DNA of 64,000 nucleotides from positions 5,397,501 to 5,461,500 of the forward strand of contig NZ_CP108080.1 in assembly GCF_036181745.1 (NCBI RefSeq), in the 5' to 3' direction. This DNA is from Streptomyces sp. NBC_00259. GTDB taxonomy: Bacteria > Actinomycetota > Actinomycetes > Streptomycetales > Streptomycetaceae. Below, one piece after another: positions 52,162 through 61,404 of the stretch. The first letter of the stretch is position 1; every line of letters starts with the position of its first letter. The notes under the pieces are model-generated. The model saw nothing but the letters and a program-made list of their open reading frames with translations. It searched no databases and was not told the origin of the DNA. Position numbers and translations under genes: made by a program.

Positions 52162-52695
52162 TCAGCCGACGGGGAAGGAGAACACCGCACACGTCGTCGA
52201 CCCGTGCGCGTACAGCTTCCCGTCCTCGATCCCCACCACCCGCGCCTCGGCCGTCGCCGTGGTCCGCCCGACGTGCAGCGCCGTCCCCGTGACCCGCAGC
52301 GGCGGGGTGTCCGCGAAGACCGGACGGATCAGATGCAGACCCAGCTGCGTCGTGGTGTACGTGGAGCCCGCGGGCAGCCGGCTCATCACCGCCGAGCCGA
52401 GCGCCGCGTCCGTCACCGACGCCAGATAGCCGCCGTGCACGCTGCCCATCGGGTTGTAGAGGTGCTCGCCGTGCTCGGTCTCGAAGACCGCGAGGCCGTC
52501 CCCGACCTCGACGAACCGGAACCCGAGCGTGCTCATGATGGGCGCGGAGGGGAAGCGGCCGTCGATCCCGGCCTGCAGGATCTCCCGCCCGGTCATCCCG
52601 AGGATGTCGGCCGTCGGCCGTACCGGCGCGCCCCAGGTGTGCGTACGGGACCGGGTGTCCCGGAGGGCTTCTTCACTGCTGATGTCCATGCTCAT
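52162..52695 (-). CDS. PaaI-family hotdog thioesterase
   Basis: The 177-aa single hotdog domain has the active-site signature H87-G-G-Y-x-A-x-x-x-D96 in SVHGGYLASVTDAALGSA. It is expected to hydrolyse acyl-CoA, often phenylacetyl or aromatic thioesters. ATG 52695 is used; M3 is an alternative. It converges on dctA. Upstream it is divergent from the GlxA-type regulator, separated by 71 bp. Confidence 0.88.
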   Translation of the reverse strand: MSMDISSEEALRDTRSRTHTWGAPVRPTADILGMTGREILQAGIDGRFPSAPIMSTLGFRFVEVGDGLAVFETEHGEHLYNPMGSVHGGYLASVTDAALGSAVMSRLPAGSTYTTTQLGLHLIRPVFADTPPLRVTGTALHVGRTTATAEARVVGIEDGKLYAHGSTTCAVFSFPVG

Positions 52696-52766
52696 ACGGA
52701 GAATCCAAGCCCGGCGCCGATCGCCACGGGAGTGTCGGATCCGACGTCGTTGATACGATTCCCGAC

Positions 52767-53729
52767 ATGAAGGTGGCCGTACTCGCGCTCGACGGGGTGT
52801 TCGGCTCCGGGCTCTCCGCGATCCTCGACGTCCTGCACACGGCGAACGCCCTGCGCGGTGAGCTGCCTCAGCCCCCGCCCGAGTGGGAGATCCACACCGT
52901 CGGATTCCGCCGCCGGGTCACCACCGGCGTGGGCCACACCGTGCACACCGAGCCGGCCGGCTCCGTCGCCGACGCGGACCTGCTCGTCGTCCCCGCCACC
53001 ACGGAGCGCCGCCCCGACGCCCTGGTCACCTACGTCTCCGGAGACACGACCCGGCCCGCGCGCGGGCTGCTCACCGAGGTCCGGTCCGCGGGCACACCGG
53101 TCGCCTCCGCCTGCACGGGCACGTTCCTGCTCGCCGAGTCCGGGGTGCTCGACGGACAGCGGGCGACGACGAGTTGGTGGCTGTCGCCCGTGTTCCGGGC
53201 CCGCTACCCGGCCGTCGGCCTCGACGAGACCTCGATGGTGACGGTCTCCGGCGGGATCACCACCGCGGGAGCCGCCTTCGCGCACCTGGACCTCGCCCTG
53301 TCCGTGGTCCGCACCGCCAGCCCGGCCCTCGCCGAACTCGTCTCCCGCTATCTCGTCGTGGACGACCGGCCCTCCCAGGCCGCGTACGCCATCCCCGCCG
53401 CGCTCGCCCAGAGCGACCCGACCGTCTCGGCCTTCGAACGCTGGGCCCGCGAGCACCTCCACGAGCCGCTCGTCGTCTCCGAGGCGGCGCGGGCGCTGGG
53501 CATCAGCGAACGCACCCTGCAACGGGCCGTGTCCAGAACGCTGGGCACCACCCCGGTCCGCTTCGTCCAGGATCTGCGGGTCGAGCAGGCGAGCCATCTG
53601 CTGCGGACCACGACCCTGCCCCTCCCCGTCATCGCCCGCCGCGTCGGCTACGAGAACCCGGGCACCCTTCGACTGCTGCTCCGTACCCGCGCGGGCACGA
53701 CGGCGACGAGCCTGCGCGGCCGGGCCTGA
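52767..53729 (+). CDS. GlxA-family regulator (DJ-1/PfpI plus AraC HTH)
   Basis: The 320-aa regulator has an N-terminal DJ-1/PfpI domain (about 1-180) with SACTGTFLLAESGVLDGQRATTSWW, where Cys occupies the nucleophile-elbow position, and a C-terminal AraC-type double HTH (about 215-320: VSEAARALGISERTLQRAVSRTLG, VIARRVGYENPGTLRLLLR). Family members respond to small metabolites. ATG 52767 is the natural start. The target may be the divergent thioesterase gene or the downstream GYD gene. Confidence 0.91.
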   Translation: MKVAVLALDGVFGSGLSAILDVLHTANALRGELPQPPPEWEIHTVGFRRRVTTGVGHTVHTEPAGSVADADLLVVPATTERRPDALVTYVSGDTTRPARGLLTEVRSAGTPVASACTGTFLLAESGVLDGQRATTSWWLSPVFRARYPAVGLDETSMVTVSGGITTAGAAFAHLDLALSVVRTASPALAELVSRYLVVDDRPSQAAYAIPAALAQSDPTVSAFERWAREHLHEPLVVSEAARALGISERTLQRAVSRTLGTTPVRFVQDLRVEQASHLLRTTTLPLPVIARRVGYENPGTLRLLLRTRAGTTATSLRGRA

Positions 53730-53861
53730 AGCCCGCCGGGCCGCCGGCCGGCGAGTCCCGGCCCCCGGGCCCCGCCCGGACCCGCTCGGATGGCCCGAAC
53801 CCGGCCGCTGCCCAAGGGTGGATCCCAGGTGGATCCCCAGGCGATCGAACGGAAGAGGCAC

Positions 53862-54182
53862 ATGCCGAAATACCTGATCCAGGCCAGCTACAGCGCCGAG
53901 GGCACCAAGGGCCTGCTCGCCGAGGGCGGCACGGGCCGCAGGGAGGCCGTGGTGCGGACCCTCGCGTCGTGCGGCGGCACCCTCGAATGGATGTACTTCG
54001 CCTTCGGCGACGACGACCTGTACATCGTCGCCGACATGCCCGACGACGTCTCCATGGCCGCCACATCCATCGCGGTGCGTGCCACGGGGGCGATCCGCTC
54101 CCGGGCCGTACCCCTGCTCAGCCCGGAGGACATCGACGCGGCCACCACGAAGGCCGTCGACTTCCGGGCGCCGGGTGCCTGA
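53862..54182 (+). CDS. GYD-domain protein
   Basis: The 106-aa protein with the GYD fold reads MPKYLIQASYSAEGTKGLLAEGG, FAFGDDDLYIVADMPDD, and ends with a helix. The family is found beside many regulators and has no fixed role. It starts at ATG 53862; GTG/ATG starts further upstream (53790) lack a ribosome-binding site. The 154-bp region after it holds a 14-bp palindrome (54209-54222, ATGCCGTACGGCAT) and no gene. Confidence 0.85.
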   Translation: MPKYLIQASYSAEGTKGLLAEGGTGRREAVVRTLASCGGTLEWMYFAFGDDDLYIVADMPDDVSMAATSIAVRATGAIRSRAVPLLSPEDIDAATTKAVDFRAPGA

Positions 54183-54336
54183 CCGTCCGGAACATCACGC
54201 CGTACGGAATGCCGTACGGCATGCCGACGCCGCCGGGACACCCGTCCCGGCGGCGCGGCACTCCTGTCCGCCGTCTGGCGGCTCCTTGCCTTCTGCCGGC
54301 TCCTGTCCGCCGGCTCAGGACTGCTGACTCATCGGC

Positions 54337-55281
54337 TCACTGCTCGATCGGACGTCCGTCCGTCCCGCACACGTAGCCCGCGACGATGCAGTCCCGCACC
54401 CGGCGCTCCAGCTCCGCCTGGTCCCAGGCGTTGAAGAAGTCGCCGTGGAAGGTGTAGCCGGGCGCGTCGGTCACGTTCGCCCCGTCCCGGGTGCCGGCGA
54501 GGGTGAGCCCGCCGCCCTGAACCGGCCAGGTGATCAGCAGCTCCAGCCGGGGCACGACCACGGGGTGACTGGACGGGCACGTCTGGCCGGTCGCGTACGC
54601 CATGTGGTCACGATGGTTGGCGCTGTCCAGGTTCTTCCCGTCCCAGCAGGTGGGGAAGTCCAGATAGTTCTCCAGCTTGGTGCCGGCCGGGCAGTTCATG
54701 AAGTCCCGGCTCGACTCGGGCCGTCCGACACAGGACCAGCGCGCGGCCGGATTCTGGTCGGGCGAGGTGGCGAGGGCGTTGCCGACGACGTACCGCAGTC
54801 CGCGCGGGTGGGCGACGGCACGCGTCCGGTCGGTGATGCCCTGGTAGTAGACGGTGACCCGCTCGGGGGCCACGGGCACTCCGTTCCGGTAGAGGGTGGG
54901 CGTCCAGTAGGAGGAAAGGTCGGTCTGCGGGGTGCAGTTGGTGGTGCCCGCGCTCAGCGACTGGAGCGTCGAGGAGGCGTTCGCCGTCCTGTTCCCGTAG
55001 AACTCGTGGATGTGGGAGCGGCCCGCCTGGCCGGGGAAGACGATCGGGTCGTCGCCCTGCCGGTGGCTGGAGAAGCAGTCGGCGCGGAATTCGCTCCCCC
55101 GCAACGGGGCCGCGGCCTGGGCGGTGATCGCCGCCGCCTGGGCCTTGGTGTACGTGTAGGCGTGGGCTTTGTGGTTCGTCCGGTCGTGGCCCGCGCCGCC
55201 GTGGTCGTTCCCGGTCGCGCATCCGGCCGTCGTCAGGAAGAGCACGGCCGCCGCGCCCGCGAGCAGCCTGCGGATCAGCAT
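54337..55281 (-). CDS. DUF1996 secreted lipoprotein
   Basis: The 314-aa protein has a lipoprotein signal peptide with Cys at 21 (TTAGC) and the DUF1996 domain (about 60-300): RSHIHEFYG, FPTCWDGKNLDSANHRDHMAY and GGGLTLAGTRDGANVTDAPGYTFHGDFFNAW. DUF1996 proteins are extracellular and often linked to glycan degradation. It follows the GH16 gene 16 bp downstream on the same strand, so the two are likely cotranscribed and may act on the same beta-glucan. Confidence 0.88.
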   Translation of the reverse strand: MLIRRLLAGAAAVLFLTTAGCATGNDHGGAGHDRTNHKAHAYTYTKAQAAAITAQAAAPLRGSEFRADCFSSHRQGDDPIVFPGQAGRSHIHEFYGNRTANASSTLQSLSAGTTNCTPQTDLSSYWTPTLYRNGVPVAPERVTVYYQGITDRTRAVAHPRGLRYVVGNALATSPDQNPAARWSCVGRPESSRDFMNCPAGTKLENYLDFPTCWDGKNLDSANHRDHMAYATGQTCPSSHPVVVPRLELLITWPVQGGGLTLAGTRDGANVTDAPGYTFHGDFFNAWDQAELERRVRDCIVAGYVCGTDGRPIEQ

Positions 55282-55297
55282 GTCCGTCGTCCTCCTG

Positions 55298-56761
55298 TCA
55301 GCCGAACGGGATGCGGACGACGGACTGGTTGCCGATGCCCAGGGTGCTGGCGCCGTTGCCGATGGCGTTCCACACCTCGATCCGCACCTTGCCGTTCGTC
55401 AGGTTCCCGTGCGTACCGGTGGCGGACTGCAGTCCTCTGGCCTGTGTGTAGTGCTCGTAGCCCGGCGCGGGATCGGTGGCGAAGTAGTGGTACGTCTCGG
55501 TGCGGTCCCAGGTCCCGTCCCCCGTGCGGTCGTAACTCACCCTCACCTGCTGGCCGTTGGCGACGGTCGTGCCCGCGTCCACGAAGAGGTCGAACTGGGT
55601 CGAGCCGCCGTTGTACGCCCTGGTGATCGGGCCCGAGGTGAACACCTGAGGACTGTGCGGGCTGCCGTCGTGGTTCGCGCCCCCGGCCGAGGCGAGCGCG
55701 ACGGTGGAGCCTGCGCCGGTCGCGTCACCGGCGGCGCCGCTGCCCCGCAGATACAGCTGGGAGGAGCCGGACGGGGGCGGGTCGGTCGGGTCCGGCGGGG
55801 TCGTGCTGCCGCCCCGGGTCCACACGCCGACGTAGTCGACCAGCATCGGGCGCCCGGGGACGGTCGCGGCCGTCGGGGTCTTCCCGGCCAGCGCGTCCGG
55901 GAAGGCACCGCCGATCGCGACGTTGAGCAGGAGGAAGTAACCCGCGTGCTCGGTCATGTTGGCCCAGGTGCCCGCGTCCACCCGGTTCTGGTCCACGCTG
56001 TGGAAGAGCTGGTCGTCCACGTACCAGCGCAGCGCGTTGGGCGAGGCGGAGCGGTCCCACTCGAAGCGGTACGTGTGGAACGCCGACTGGCAGCTGGCGC
56101 CGGGGCAGGTGCGGCTGGCGCCGAGGCCGGTCGTCTCGTTGCACGGCCCGCCCGGGTTCACCCCGCAGTGGAGCACGCCCCAGACGGAGTTGATGCCGTT
56201 GACGTTCTCCATGATGTCGAACTCGCCGATGCCGGGCCAGTTCCAGTAGTTGCCCCGGTACGGCGCGCCGAGTGCCCAGAAGGCGGGCCAGTAGCCGAGT
56301 GCCGCGTCACCGGTCACATTGGGCATCTGGATGCGGCCCTCGATACGGAGGGTGCCGCCGGCCGGGGCCTTGAAGTCGGCGCGGCGGGTCTCGATCCGGG
56401 CGGAGGTCCAGTTCCCGGCGCCGTCGCGGAGCGGGGTGATGCGGAGGTTGCCGTTGCCGTCGAGGCTGAGGTTGTCGGGACTGGACGTGTAGTTCTGGAT
56501 CTCGCCGGTGCCCCAGTTGCCGGGGCCGCCGGGGTAGCCGTGACCGGTGTCGATCTGCCAGTCGGCGGAGGACGGCAGGGACCGGTCAGGACCGGTGAAG
56601 TCGTCGCTCCACTGCAGGGTCCAGCCGGGTGCGGGCGGTACGTCCCCGCGCGCGGTCCCGGCGCCGCCGACGGCGAGGAAGCCGGTGAGGGCGACCACGG
56701 CGGCGAGGACGGCGGTGAGGGCGGGGAATCGCGAGAGTCTGCTGATGCGGCTCGTGCTCAA
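55298..56761 (-). CDS. Secreted GH16 beta-glucanase with C-terminal carbohydrate-binding module
   Basis: The 487-aa protein has a signal peptide (about 1-39), the GH16 catalytic domain (about 48-315) with the catalytic motif E180-F-D182-I-M-E185, a Pro/Thr linker, and a C-terminal beta-sandwich (about 335-487: LYLRGSGAAGDATGAG, QVRVSYDRTGDGTW, LTNGKVRIEVWNAIGNG) resembling the CBM56 type that binds beta-1,3-glucan. Hydrolysis of laminarin or beta-1,3-glucan is the likely activity. ATG 56761 is the start. A LacI-type operator lies 37 bp upstream. Confidence 0.9.
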   Translation of the reverse strand: MSTSRISRLSRFPALTAVLAAVVALTGFLAVGGAGTARGDVPPAPGWTLQWSDDFTGPDRSLPSSADWQIDTGHGYPGGPGNWGTGEIQNYTSSPDNLSLDGNGNLRITPLRDGAGNWTSARIETRRADFKAPAGGTLRIEGRIQMPNVTGDAALGYWPAFWALGAPYRGNYWNWPGIGEFDIMENVNGINSVWGVLHCGVNPGGPCNETTGLGASRTCPGASCQSAFHTYRFEWDRSASPNALRWYVDDQLFHSVDQNRVDAGTWANMTEHAGYFLLLNVAIGGAFPDALAGKTPTAATVPGRPMLVDYVGVWTRGGSTTPPDPTDPPPSGSSQLYLRGSGAAGDATGAGSTVALASAGGANHDGSPHSPQVFTSGPITRAYNGGSTQFDLFVDAGTTVANGQQVRVSYDRTGDGTWDRTETYHYFATDPAPGYEHYTQARGLQSATGTHGNLTNGKVRIEVWNAIGNGASTLGIGNQSVVRIPFG

Positions 56762-56797
56762 GGAAGACCTCCGGAGGGGGGTGGTGCCGGAGTGGGG

Positions 56798-56813
56798 CTG
56801 AGAGCGCTCTCAG
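56798..56813 (-). promoter_or_regulatory. LacI-type operator in the GH16 promoter
   Basis: A perfect 16-bp palindrome, CTGAGAGCGCTCTCAG. The GAGAGCGCTCTC core is the form of LacI/CebR-family sites that control glycoside hydrolases in Streptomyces. No LacI gene is in this window, so the regulator would act in trans. Confidence 0.7.
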
Positions 56814-56939
56814 AGAGTTTTTGTAGATGGAGACAGGGCAGCCGTCAATGCCTTGCGTGCCTTAACTTCCCGAACGCACAAGCTGGTTGGCGACACGGCA
56901 GTGGCCCGTACGGTGTCGCCGGGCACCCCCTCGACCGCG

Positions 56940-57821
56940 TCACGCCGCGTCGAGCAGCCGGACCTCTTCGTCGCTGAGCACGATCCCGGCCGCGGCGGCC
57001 GAGTCCCGTACCGACTCCGGTCTGCTCGCCCCCGGGATCGGGATCACCACGGGCGATCGCGCCAGCAGCCAGGCGAGCGCCACCTGCTGGGGGCTCACCC
57101 CCCGCTCCCTGGCCACCCGGTGGAAGCCCGCGAACGCCGGCTCCTCGGCCTGCCCCGACGTTCCGTCCAGTGAGCTGCGCGAGATCCCGCCGAGCGGACT
57201 CCACGGCAGGAACGCCAGCCCCAGTCCGGCACAGAGCCGAAGCACCTGCTCGCTGTCCCGCACGGCGGGCGAGTAGCGGTTCTGCACCGACACCAGCCGC
57301 TCGCCGAGAATCTCGCGGGCCTGGCCGATCCGCGCCGCGTCGGCGTTGGAGATTCCGGCCAGCCGGATGGTGCCCTCGTCGAGCAGCTCGCGGATGGCGC
57401 CCAGCGAATCGGCGTACGGCACCGCGGGATCGGGCTTGTGCAGCTGGTACAGCCCGATGGCCTCGACGCCCAGCCGCTGGGCGGACTCCCGCGCGGCACG
57501 CTTGAGATGGCGGGGGTCGCCGTTCACGGACCAGCCGCCGTCGGCGGCGCGGCCCCTGCCGCCCTTGGTGGCGACGAGGACATCGCCGGTGTCGCCGCCG
57601 TACGCCGCGAGCGCGCGGGCGACCAGCAGTTCACCGGAGCCCGGCTCGCCGCTCGGCGGATGGTAGGAGTCGGCCGTGTCGATCAGCGTCACCCCGGCGT
57701 CGAGGGCGGCGTGGACCGTGGCGACGGCGCGTGCCTCGTCCGGGTGGCCCTCGATGGACAGCGGCATGGCGCCGAGCCCTATCGCGCCGACCCGTACGCC
57801 TCCGATCGTGCGGTGGTGCAT
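56940..57821 (-). CDS. Aldo/keto reductase
   Basis: The 293-aa TIM-barrel oxidoreductase has LIDTADSYHPP (catalytic D and Y), K in VATKGGRG, and HKPDPAVPY. The NADPH-binding end is PIPGASRPESVRDS. ATG 57821 overlaps the upstream epimerase stop; GTG 57824 is also possible. It is coupled to the epimerase gene, so the two may act in a shared pathway on a sugar-like carbonyl, but the substrate is unknown. Confidence 0.9.
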   Translation of the reverse strand: MHHRTIGGVRVGAIGLGAMPLSIEGHPDEARAVATVHAALDAGVTLIDTADSYHPPSGEPGSGELLVARALAAYGGDTGDVLVATKGGRGRAADGGWSVNGDPRHLKRAARESAQRLGVEAIGLYQLHKPDPAVPYADSLGAIRELLDEGTIRLAGISNADAARIGQAREILGERLVSVQNRYSPAVRDSEQVLRLCAGLGLAFLPWSPLGGISRSSLDGTSGQAEEPAFAGFHRVARERGVSPQQVALAWLLARSPVVIPIPGASRPESVRDSAAAAGIVLSDEEVRLLDAA

Positions 57822-58759
57822 CACCGTTCGCCCTTTCCGTCCTGCGTCGCGTGCACGGCCTCGGCGATCGCCCGCGCCAGCCAGTCCGAGGTGTGGCGGA
57901 AGGCGAAACCGAGCCGCTCGGCGCGGGAATTGTCCATTCCGTAGGAGCGCGTGAAGGAGAACGGTGAGGTCTCACCGTCCTCGACCTCACGGAACACGGC
58001 CTTTCCGCCCACTTCCGTTTCGATCGCGGCGCAGATGTCCGACGTGGTGAGGGGGCCATGGGAATGGGCGTTGACCGGGCCGGTGAAATCCTGGACCGCC
58101 GTCCAGGCGAGGAAGTCGGCGATCTCCTCGACGTACACATACGTCGCGGGCTGGTTCCCGACCGGTACGCGCACGGGTTCGCCGGACCGGATCCGCCGCG
58201 CGTAGTGGTCGACGCGCCCGGTGAAGTCGTCGTCCCCGCCCAGCACATGAGCGACGCGCACCGCCACGTACGAGAAGGCCGGGTCCCGGGCGAAGACCGC
58301 TTCGGCCTGCCGCTTTCCCTCTCCGTAGTGCGCGTCGAGGAAGTCCGGGTCGTCCCAGGGCAGGGTGGTGTCCACCGGCACGGAACGCGGATCGACAGCC
58401 TCCTCGCGGACCGGCAGCGGCGAGTGCTCGTACTCGTACACCTCGACCGTCGACGTCATGACATAGCGCCGGGTGCGCGGCCCGAACACACGGCGGGCGA
58501 TCTCCGCCTGGCGCGGTGTGTAGCAGACCTGGTCGATGACGACGTCGAAAGTGCGTGAGGCGAGCGCGGCATTCAGGGAATCCTCGTCATCACGGTCGGC
58601 CATGAGATGAGTGGCACCCGCGGGCGGTCTCGACGAACCTCGATTGACGACCGTCACCCGGTGTCCGCTCCGCAGGAGCCGCGATATCAGCCGTCTGCCG
58701 AAATAGCGGTTCCCGCCGATGACGCATATCCCGAGCTCCCCGCCCTTGTCGCTGCCCAT
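57821..58759 (-). CDS. NAD-dependent epimerase/dehydratase family protein
   Basis: The 312-aa SDR-like protein has an N-terminal nucleotide-binding loop (GICVIGGNRYFGRRLISRLL), RDDEDSLNAALASRTFDVVIDQVCY and VTVVNRGSSRP. It resembles isoflavone-reductase-like or atypical epimerases that lack a clear YxxxK. It is translationally coupled to the aldo/keto reductase and divergent from an Lrp-type regulator, 74 bp away. Confidence 0.87.
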   Translation of the reverse strand: MGSDKGGELGICVIGGNRYFGRRLISRLLRSGHRVTVVNRGSSRPPAGATHLMADRDDEDSLNAALASRTFDVVIDQVCYTPRQAEIARRVFGPRTRRYVMTSTVEVYEYEHSPLPVREEAVDPRSVPVDTTLPWDDPDFLDAHYGEGKRQAEAVFARDPAFSYVAVRVAHVLGGDDDFTGRVDHYARRIRSGEPVRVPVGNQPATYVYVEEIADFLAWTAVQDFTGPVNAHSHGPLTTSDICAAIETEVGGKAVFREVEDGETSPFSFTRSYGMDNSRAERLGFAFRHTSDWLARAIAEAVHATQDGKGER

Positions 58760-58833
58760 TACCGGTTCCCTTCAACTCCCTTTTGCGGCACACCAAGTGT
58801 TACGTTTGCGGGCCATGACCTGAAGGGGGAACC

Positions 58834-59355
58834 GTGGGAGATCCGACTGCCGCACCGAAAGAACCACGGCATTTGCGCCCCGCCACTGTCGAAACCTCGG
58901 CGGCCGCCTTCGACGCCGTCGACCGGCAGATCCTGGAGCTCCTCCAGAGCGACGGCCGCATCAGACTCAGCGAGCTCGGCCGCCGTGTGCGGCTCAGCCC
59001 GGCGGCGGTGACCGAGCGGGTGCGCCGGCTGGAGGCGTGCGGCGCGATCACCGGGTACGGCGCGCATGTGTCCCCGGCCCGCCTGGGGTACGGCATCCAG
59101 GCCTTCATCCGGGTCGACCCGCACGGCGGCTACACCCTGAAGCACCCCAGGACGCTGGAGCTGACCTCCCGCCCCGAGGTCCTGGAGGTCCACCACGTCG
59201 TCGGCGAGGACTGCTGGATCATCAAGGTCGCCGTGACGGACACCGTGCACCTGGAGGACGTTCTGGAGCAGACCTCGGCGCTCGGGCGTACGACGACCTC
59301 GATCGTGCTGTCGTCACCGGTGCAGCGGAAGCCGCTGCTACCCCCGAGCCGCTGA
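58834..59355 (+). CDS. Lrp/AsnC-family transcriptional regulator
   Basis: The 173-aa protein has a 25-residue N-terminal extension, then the HTH (about 27-75: DRQILELLQSDGRIRLSELGRRVRLSPAAVTERVRRLEACG) given here only by position and key residues, and a C-terminal RAM-type domain (about 90-165). GTG 58834 follows AAGGGGGA. It is divergent from the epimerase-aldo/keto reductase pair and just upstream of the imine reductase gene, so it could control either in response to an amino acid. Confidence 0.9.
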   Translation: MGDPTAAPKEPRHLRPATVETSAAAFDAVDRQILELLQSDGRIRLSELGRRVRLSPAAVTERVRRLEACGAITGYGAHVSPARLGYGIQAFIRVDPHGGYTLKHPRTLELTSRPEVLEVHHVVGEDCWIIKVAVTDTVHLEDVLEQTSALGRTTTSIVLSSPVQRKPLLPPSR

Positions 59356-59437
59356 GCTGGATCATTACCTCCAGGTGAGTATCCGACTTCTTTGTCGGTA
59401 CTTGTGGGGTTGTGTGCGGCGAACAAGCATGATCCGT

Positions 59438-60322
59438 ATGCCTACCGACAGCACCACCAAGCCTCCCGTCACCGTCCTCGGCCTCGGCGCCATGGGCCAG
59501 GCCCTCGCCGGAGCGCTGCTCGCCGCCGGCCATCCGACCACCGTCTGGAACCGCTCGCCGGGCAAGGGCGACGCACTCGTCGCACGCGGCGCCGTGCGCG
59601 CCGCCAGTGCCGAAGAGGCCGTACGCGCCGCCGAGTTGACCATCATCTGCGTGGTGGACCACGAGGCGGCCGGGGCGATCCTCGAACCGCTCGCCGACGC
59701 GCTCCGGGGCCGGGTCCTGGTCAACCTCACCTCCGACACCCCCGAGCGCTCCCGCGAGAGCGCCGCCTGGGCCGCCGGGCACTCCATCGCGTACGTCGGC
59801 GGCTCCGTGATGGTGCCGACCCCGCTGGTCGGCACGGCCGACGCGCTGCTCTTCCACTCCGGCTCGCAGGAGGCGTTCCAGCGGCACGAGTCCACCCTGA
59901 AGGCGCTCGGCGGCCGGACCGTCTTCGTGGGCACGGACCCCGGACTGGCCGCGCTCTACGACCTCTCGCTGCTGGACTTCTTCTACGGCAGCATCTCGGG
60001 CCTGGTGCACGCGTACGCGCTGGCCGCGGCCGACGGTGTCAGGGCCGTGGACATCGCGCCGTACCTCGGGACGATCGTGCAGATCCTGCCGCCCATCGCC
60101 GAGTACACGGCGGAGAACATCGACGCGGGCACCTACCCGGGCGACCAGGCCAACCTCGGCATGATGGCGACGGGCGTCGACCACATCCTGCGCGCCGCCC
60201 GCCACCGCGGACTCGATGTCTCGCAGCTGGAATCCATCAAGGCCGTGGCGGACCGGGCGATCGCCAAGGGGCACGGTGGCGACGACTGGGCGAGCACGGT
60301 GGAGGCGCTGCGGGGCGCCTAG
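59438..60322 (+). CDS. NAD(P)-dependent imine reductase-type enzyme
   Basis: The roughly 294-aa protein has Rossmann GLGAMGQALAGALL, WNRSPGK, NLTSDTP, and DLSLLDFFYGSISGLVHAYALAAADG in the helical C-terminal half, the pattern of 6-phosphogluconate-dehydrogenase-like imine reductases. It would reduce a cyclic imine or related substrate. ATG 59438 (MPTDSTTK) is chosen; ATG 59429 is possible, and neither has a good ribosome-binding site. Its TAG stop is formed partly by the first base of the IS element, so the element sits directly at its end. Confidence 0.85.
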   Translation: MPTDSTTKPPVTVLGLGAMGQALAGALLAAGHPTTVWNRSPGKGDALVARGAVRAASAEEAVRAAELTIICVVDHEAAGAILEPLADALRGRVLVNLTSDTPERSRESAAWAAGHSIAYVGGSVMVPTPLVGTADALLFHSGSQEAFQRHESTLKALGGRTVFVGTDPGLAALYDLSLLDFFYGSISGLVHAYALAAADGVRAVDIAPYLGTIVQILPPIAEYTAENIDAGTYPGDQANLGMMATGVDHILRAARHRGLDVSQLESIKAVADRAIAKGHGGDDWASTVEALRGA

Positions 60323-61404
60323 TGACCCGGTTCGGAGATGCGTGAGCAGTAGCGGCAGATGCGGTCGAGGATCTGGTCGGCGGTCTTGGTCCACTTGAAG
60401 GGCCGGGCGTCGTCGTTCCAGACCTTGGTCCAGTTTTCGAGTGCGGTCTTGAGGTCGTCGAGGGAACAGAACACCCCACGTTCCAGGCAGCGCCGTTCCA
60501 GCTCGGCGAACCATCGTTCGACCTGGTTGATCCAGGACGAGTAGGTGGGGGTGAAGTGCAGCTGGAACCGGGGGTGCGCGAGCAGCCACGTGTGCACCAC
60601 CGGTGCTTTGTGGGCGGAGAGGTTGTCGCAGATGACGTGGACCGCCAGGCCCTTGTCGGTCTGGCGGTCGATCTCGTCGAGGAAGTCGCGGAAGTCCACG
60701 GCCCGGTGCTGGGCGGACAGTTTCGTGATCACTTTGCCGGTGGCGGTGTTCAGGGCGGCGAACAAGTCGACGGTGCCGTGCCGGACGTAGTCGAAACTGC
60801 GCCGCTCGGGCACTCCCGGGATCATCGGAAGCACCGGCGCGGTCCGCTCCAGGGACTGGATCTGAGGTTTCTCGTCCACCGCGAACACCACCGCGTTCGC
60901 CGGCGGAGCGAGATACAGGCCCACGACGTCACGGATCTTGTCGATCAGGAACGGGTCCGGGGAGATCTTGAACGTCTCGGTTCGCCATGGCTGCAGACCG
61001 AAGGCGTGCCAGATCCGCAGGACACTGGCCGGCGAGATCCCCACGGCCTTGGCCAGCTCCCGCTTGGACCAGTGGGTCCCGCCGGGAGGCGTCTCCTCCA
61101 GAGTACGGACCACCACGTCTTCGACCTGGGCGTCTGTGATGGTCCGCGGCACCCCCGGCCTCGGCTCGTCGGCGAGTCCGTCGAGCCTGGCCCGCAGGAA
61201 CCTTGTGCGCCATTTGGCGACGGTGCCCCGGCTGACTCCCAGGCGGGCAGCGACCGCCAGGTTCGGCCCGCCCTCCGCACACGCCAGCACGATCCGGGCC
61301 CGCAGGGCCAGACCCTGCGCGGTCGTCCGGCGCTTGACCCAGTCGTTCAGTACCTGCCGCTCGGTCTCACTCAGAACCAACGGCTCCAGCCTGCTGTCAC
61401 CCAC
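60319..61404 (-). CDS. IS630-family transposase
   Basis: The protein is about 361 aa. It has N-terminal HTH units (RLGVSRGTVAKWRTRF, AKAVGISPASVLRIWHAFG) and a DDE domain with D in VFAVDEKPQIQ, D in HVICDNLSAHK and E in WINQVERWFAELE. The full-length frame without frameshift suggests a functional enzyme. GTG 61404 is preferred; GTG 61434 is in frame. The stop TAG consists of the flanking target TA plus a host base, so it depends on the insertion site. Confidence 0.93.
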   Translation of the reverse strand: MGDSRLEPLVLSETERQVLNDWVKRRTTAQGLALRARIVLACAEGGPNLAVAARLGVSRGTVAKWRTRFLRARLDGLADEPRPGVPRTITDAQVEDVVVRTLEETPPGGTHWSKRELAKAVGISPASVLRIWHAFGLQPWRTETFKISPDPFLIDKIRDVVGLYLAPPANAVVFAVDEKPQIQSLERTAPVLPMIPGVPERRSFDYVRHGTVDLFAALNTATGKVITKLSAQHRAVDFRDFLDEIDRQTDKGLAVHVICDNLSAHKAPVVHTWLLAHPRFQLHFTPTYSSWINQVERWFAELERRCLERGVFCSLDDLKTALENWTKVWNDDARPFKWTKTADQILDRICRYCSRISEPGH

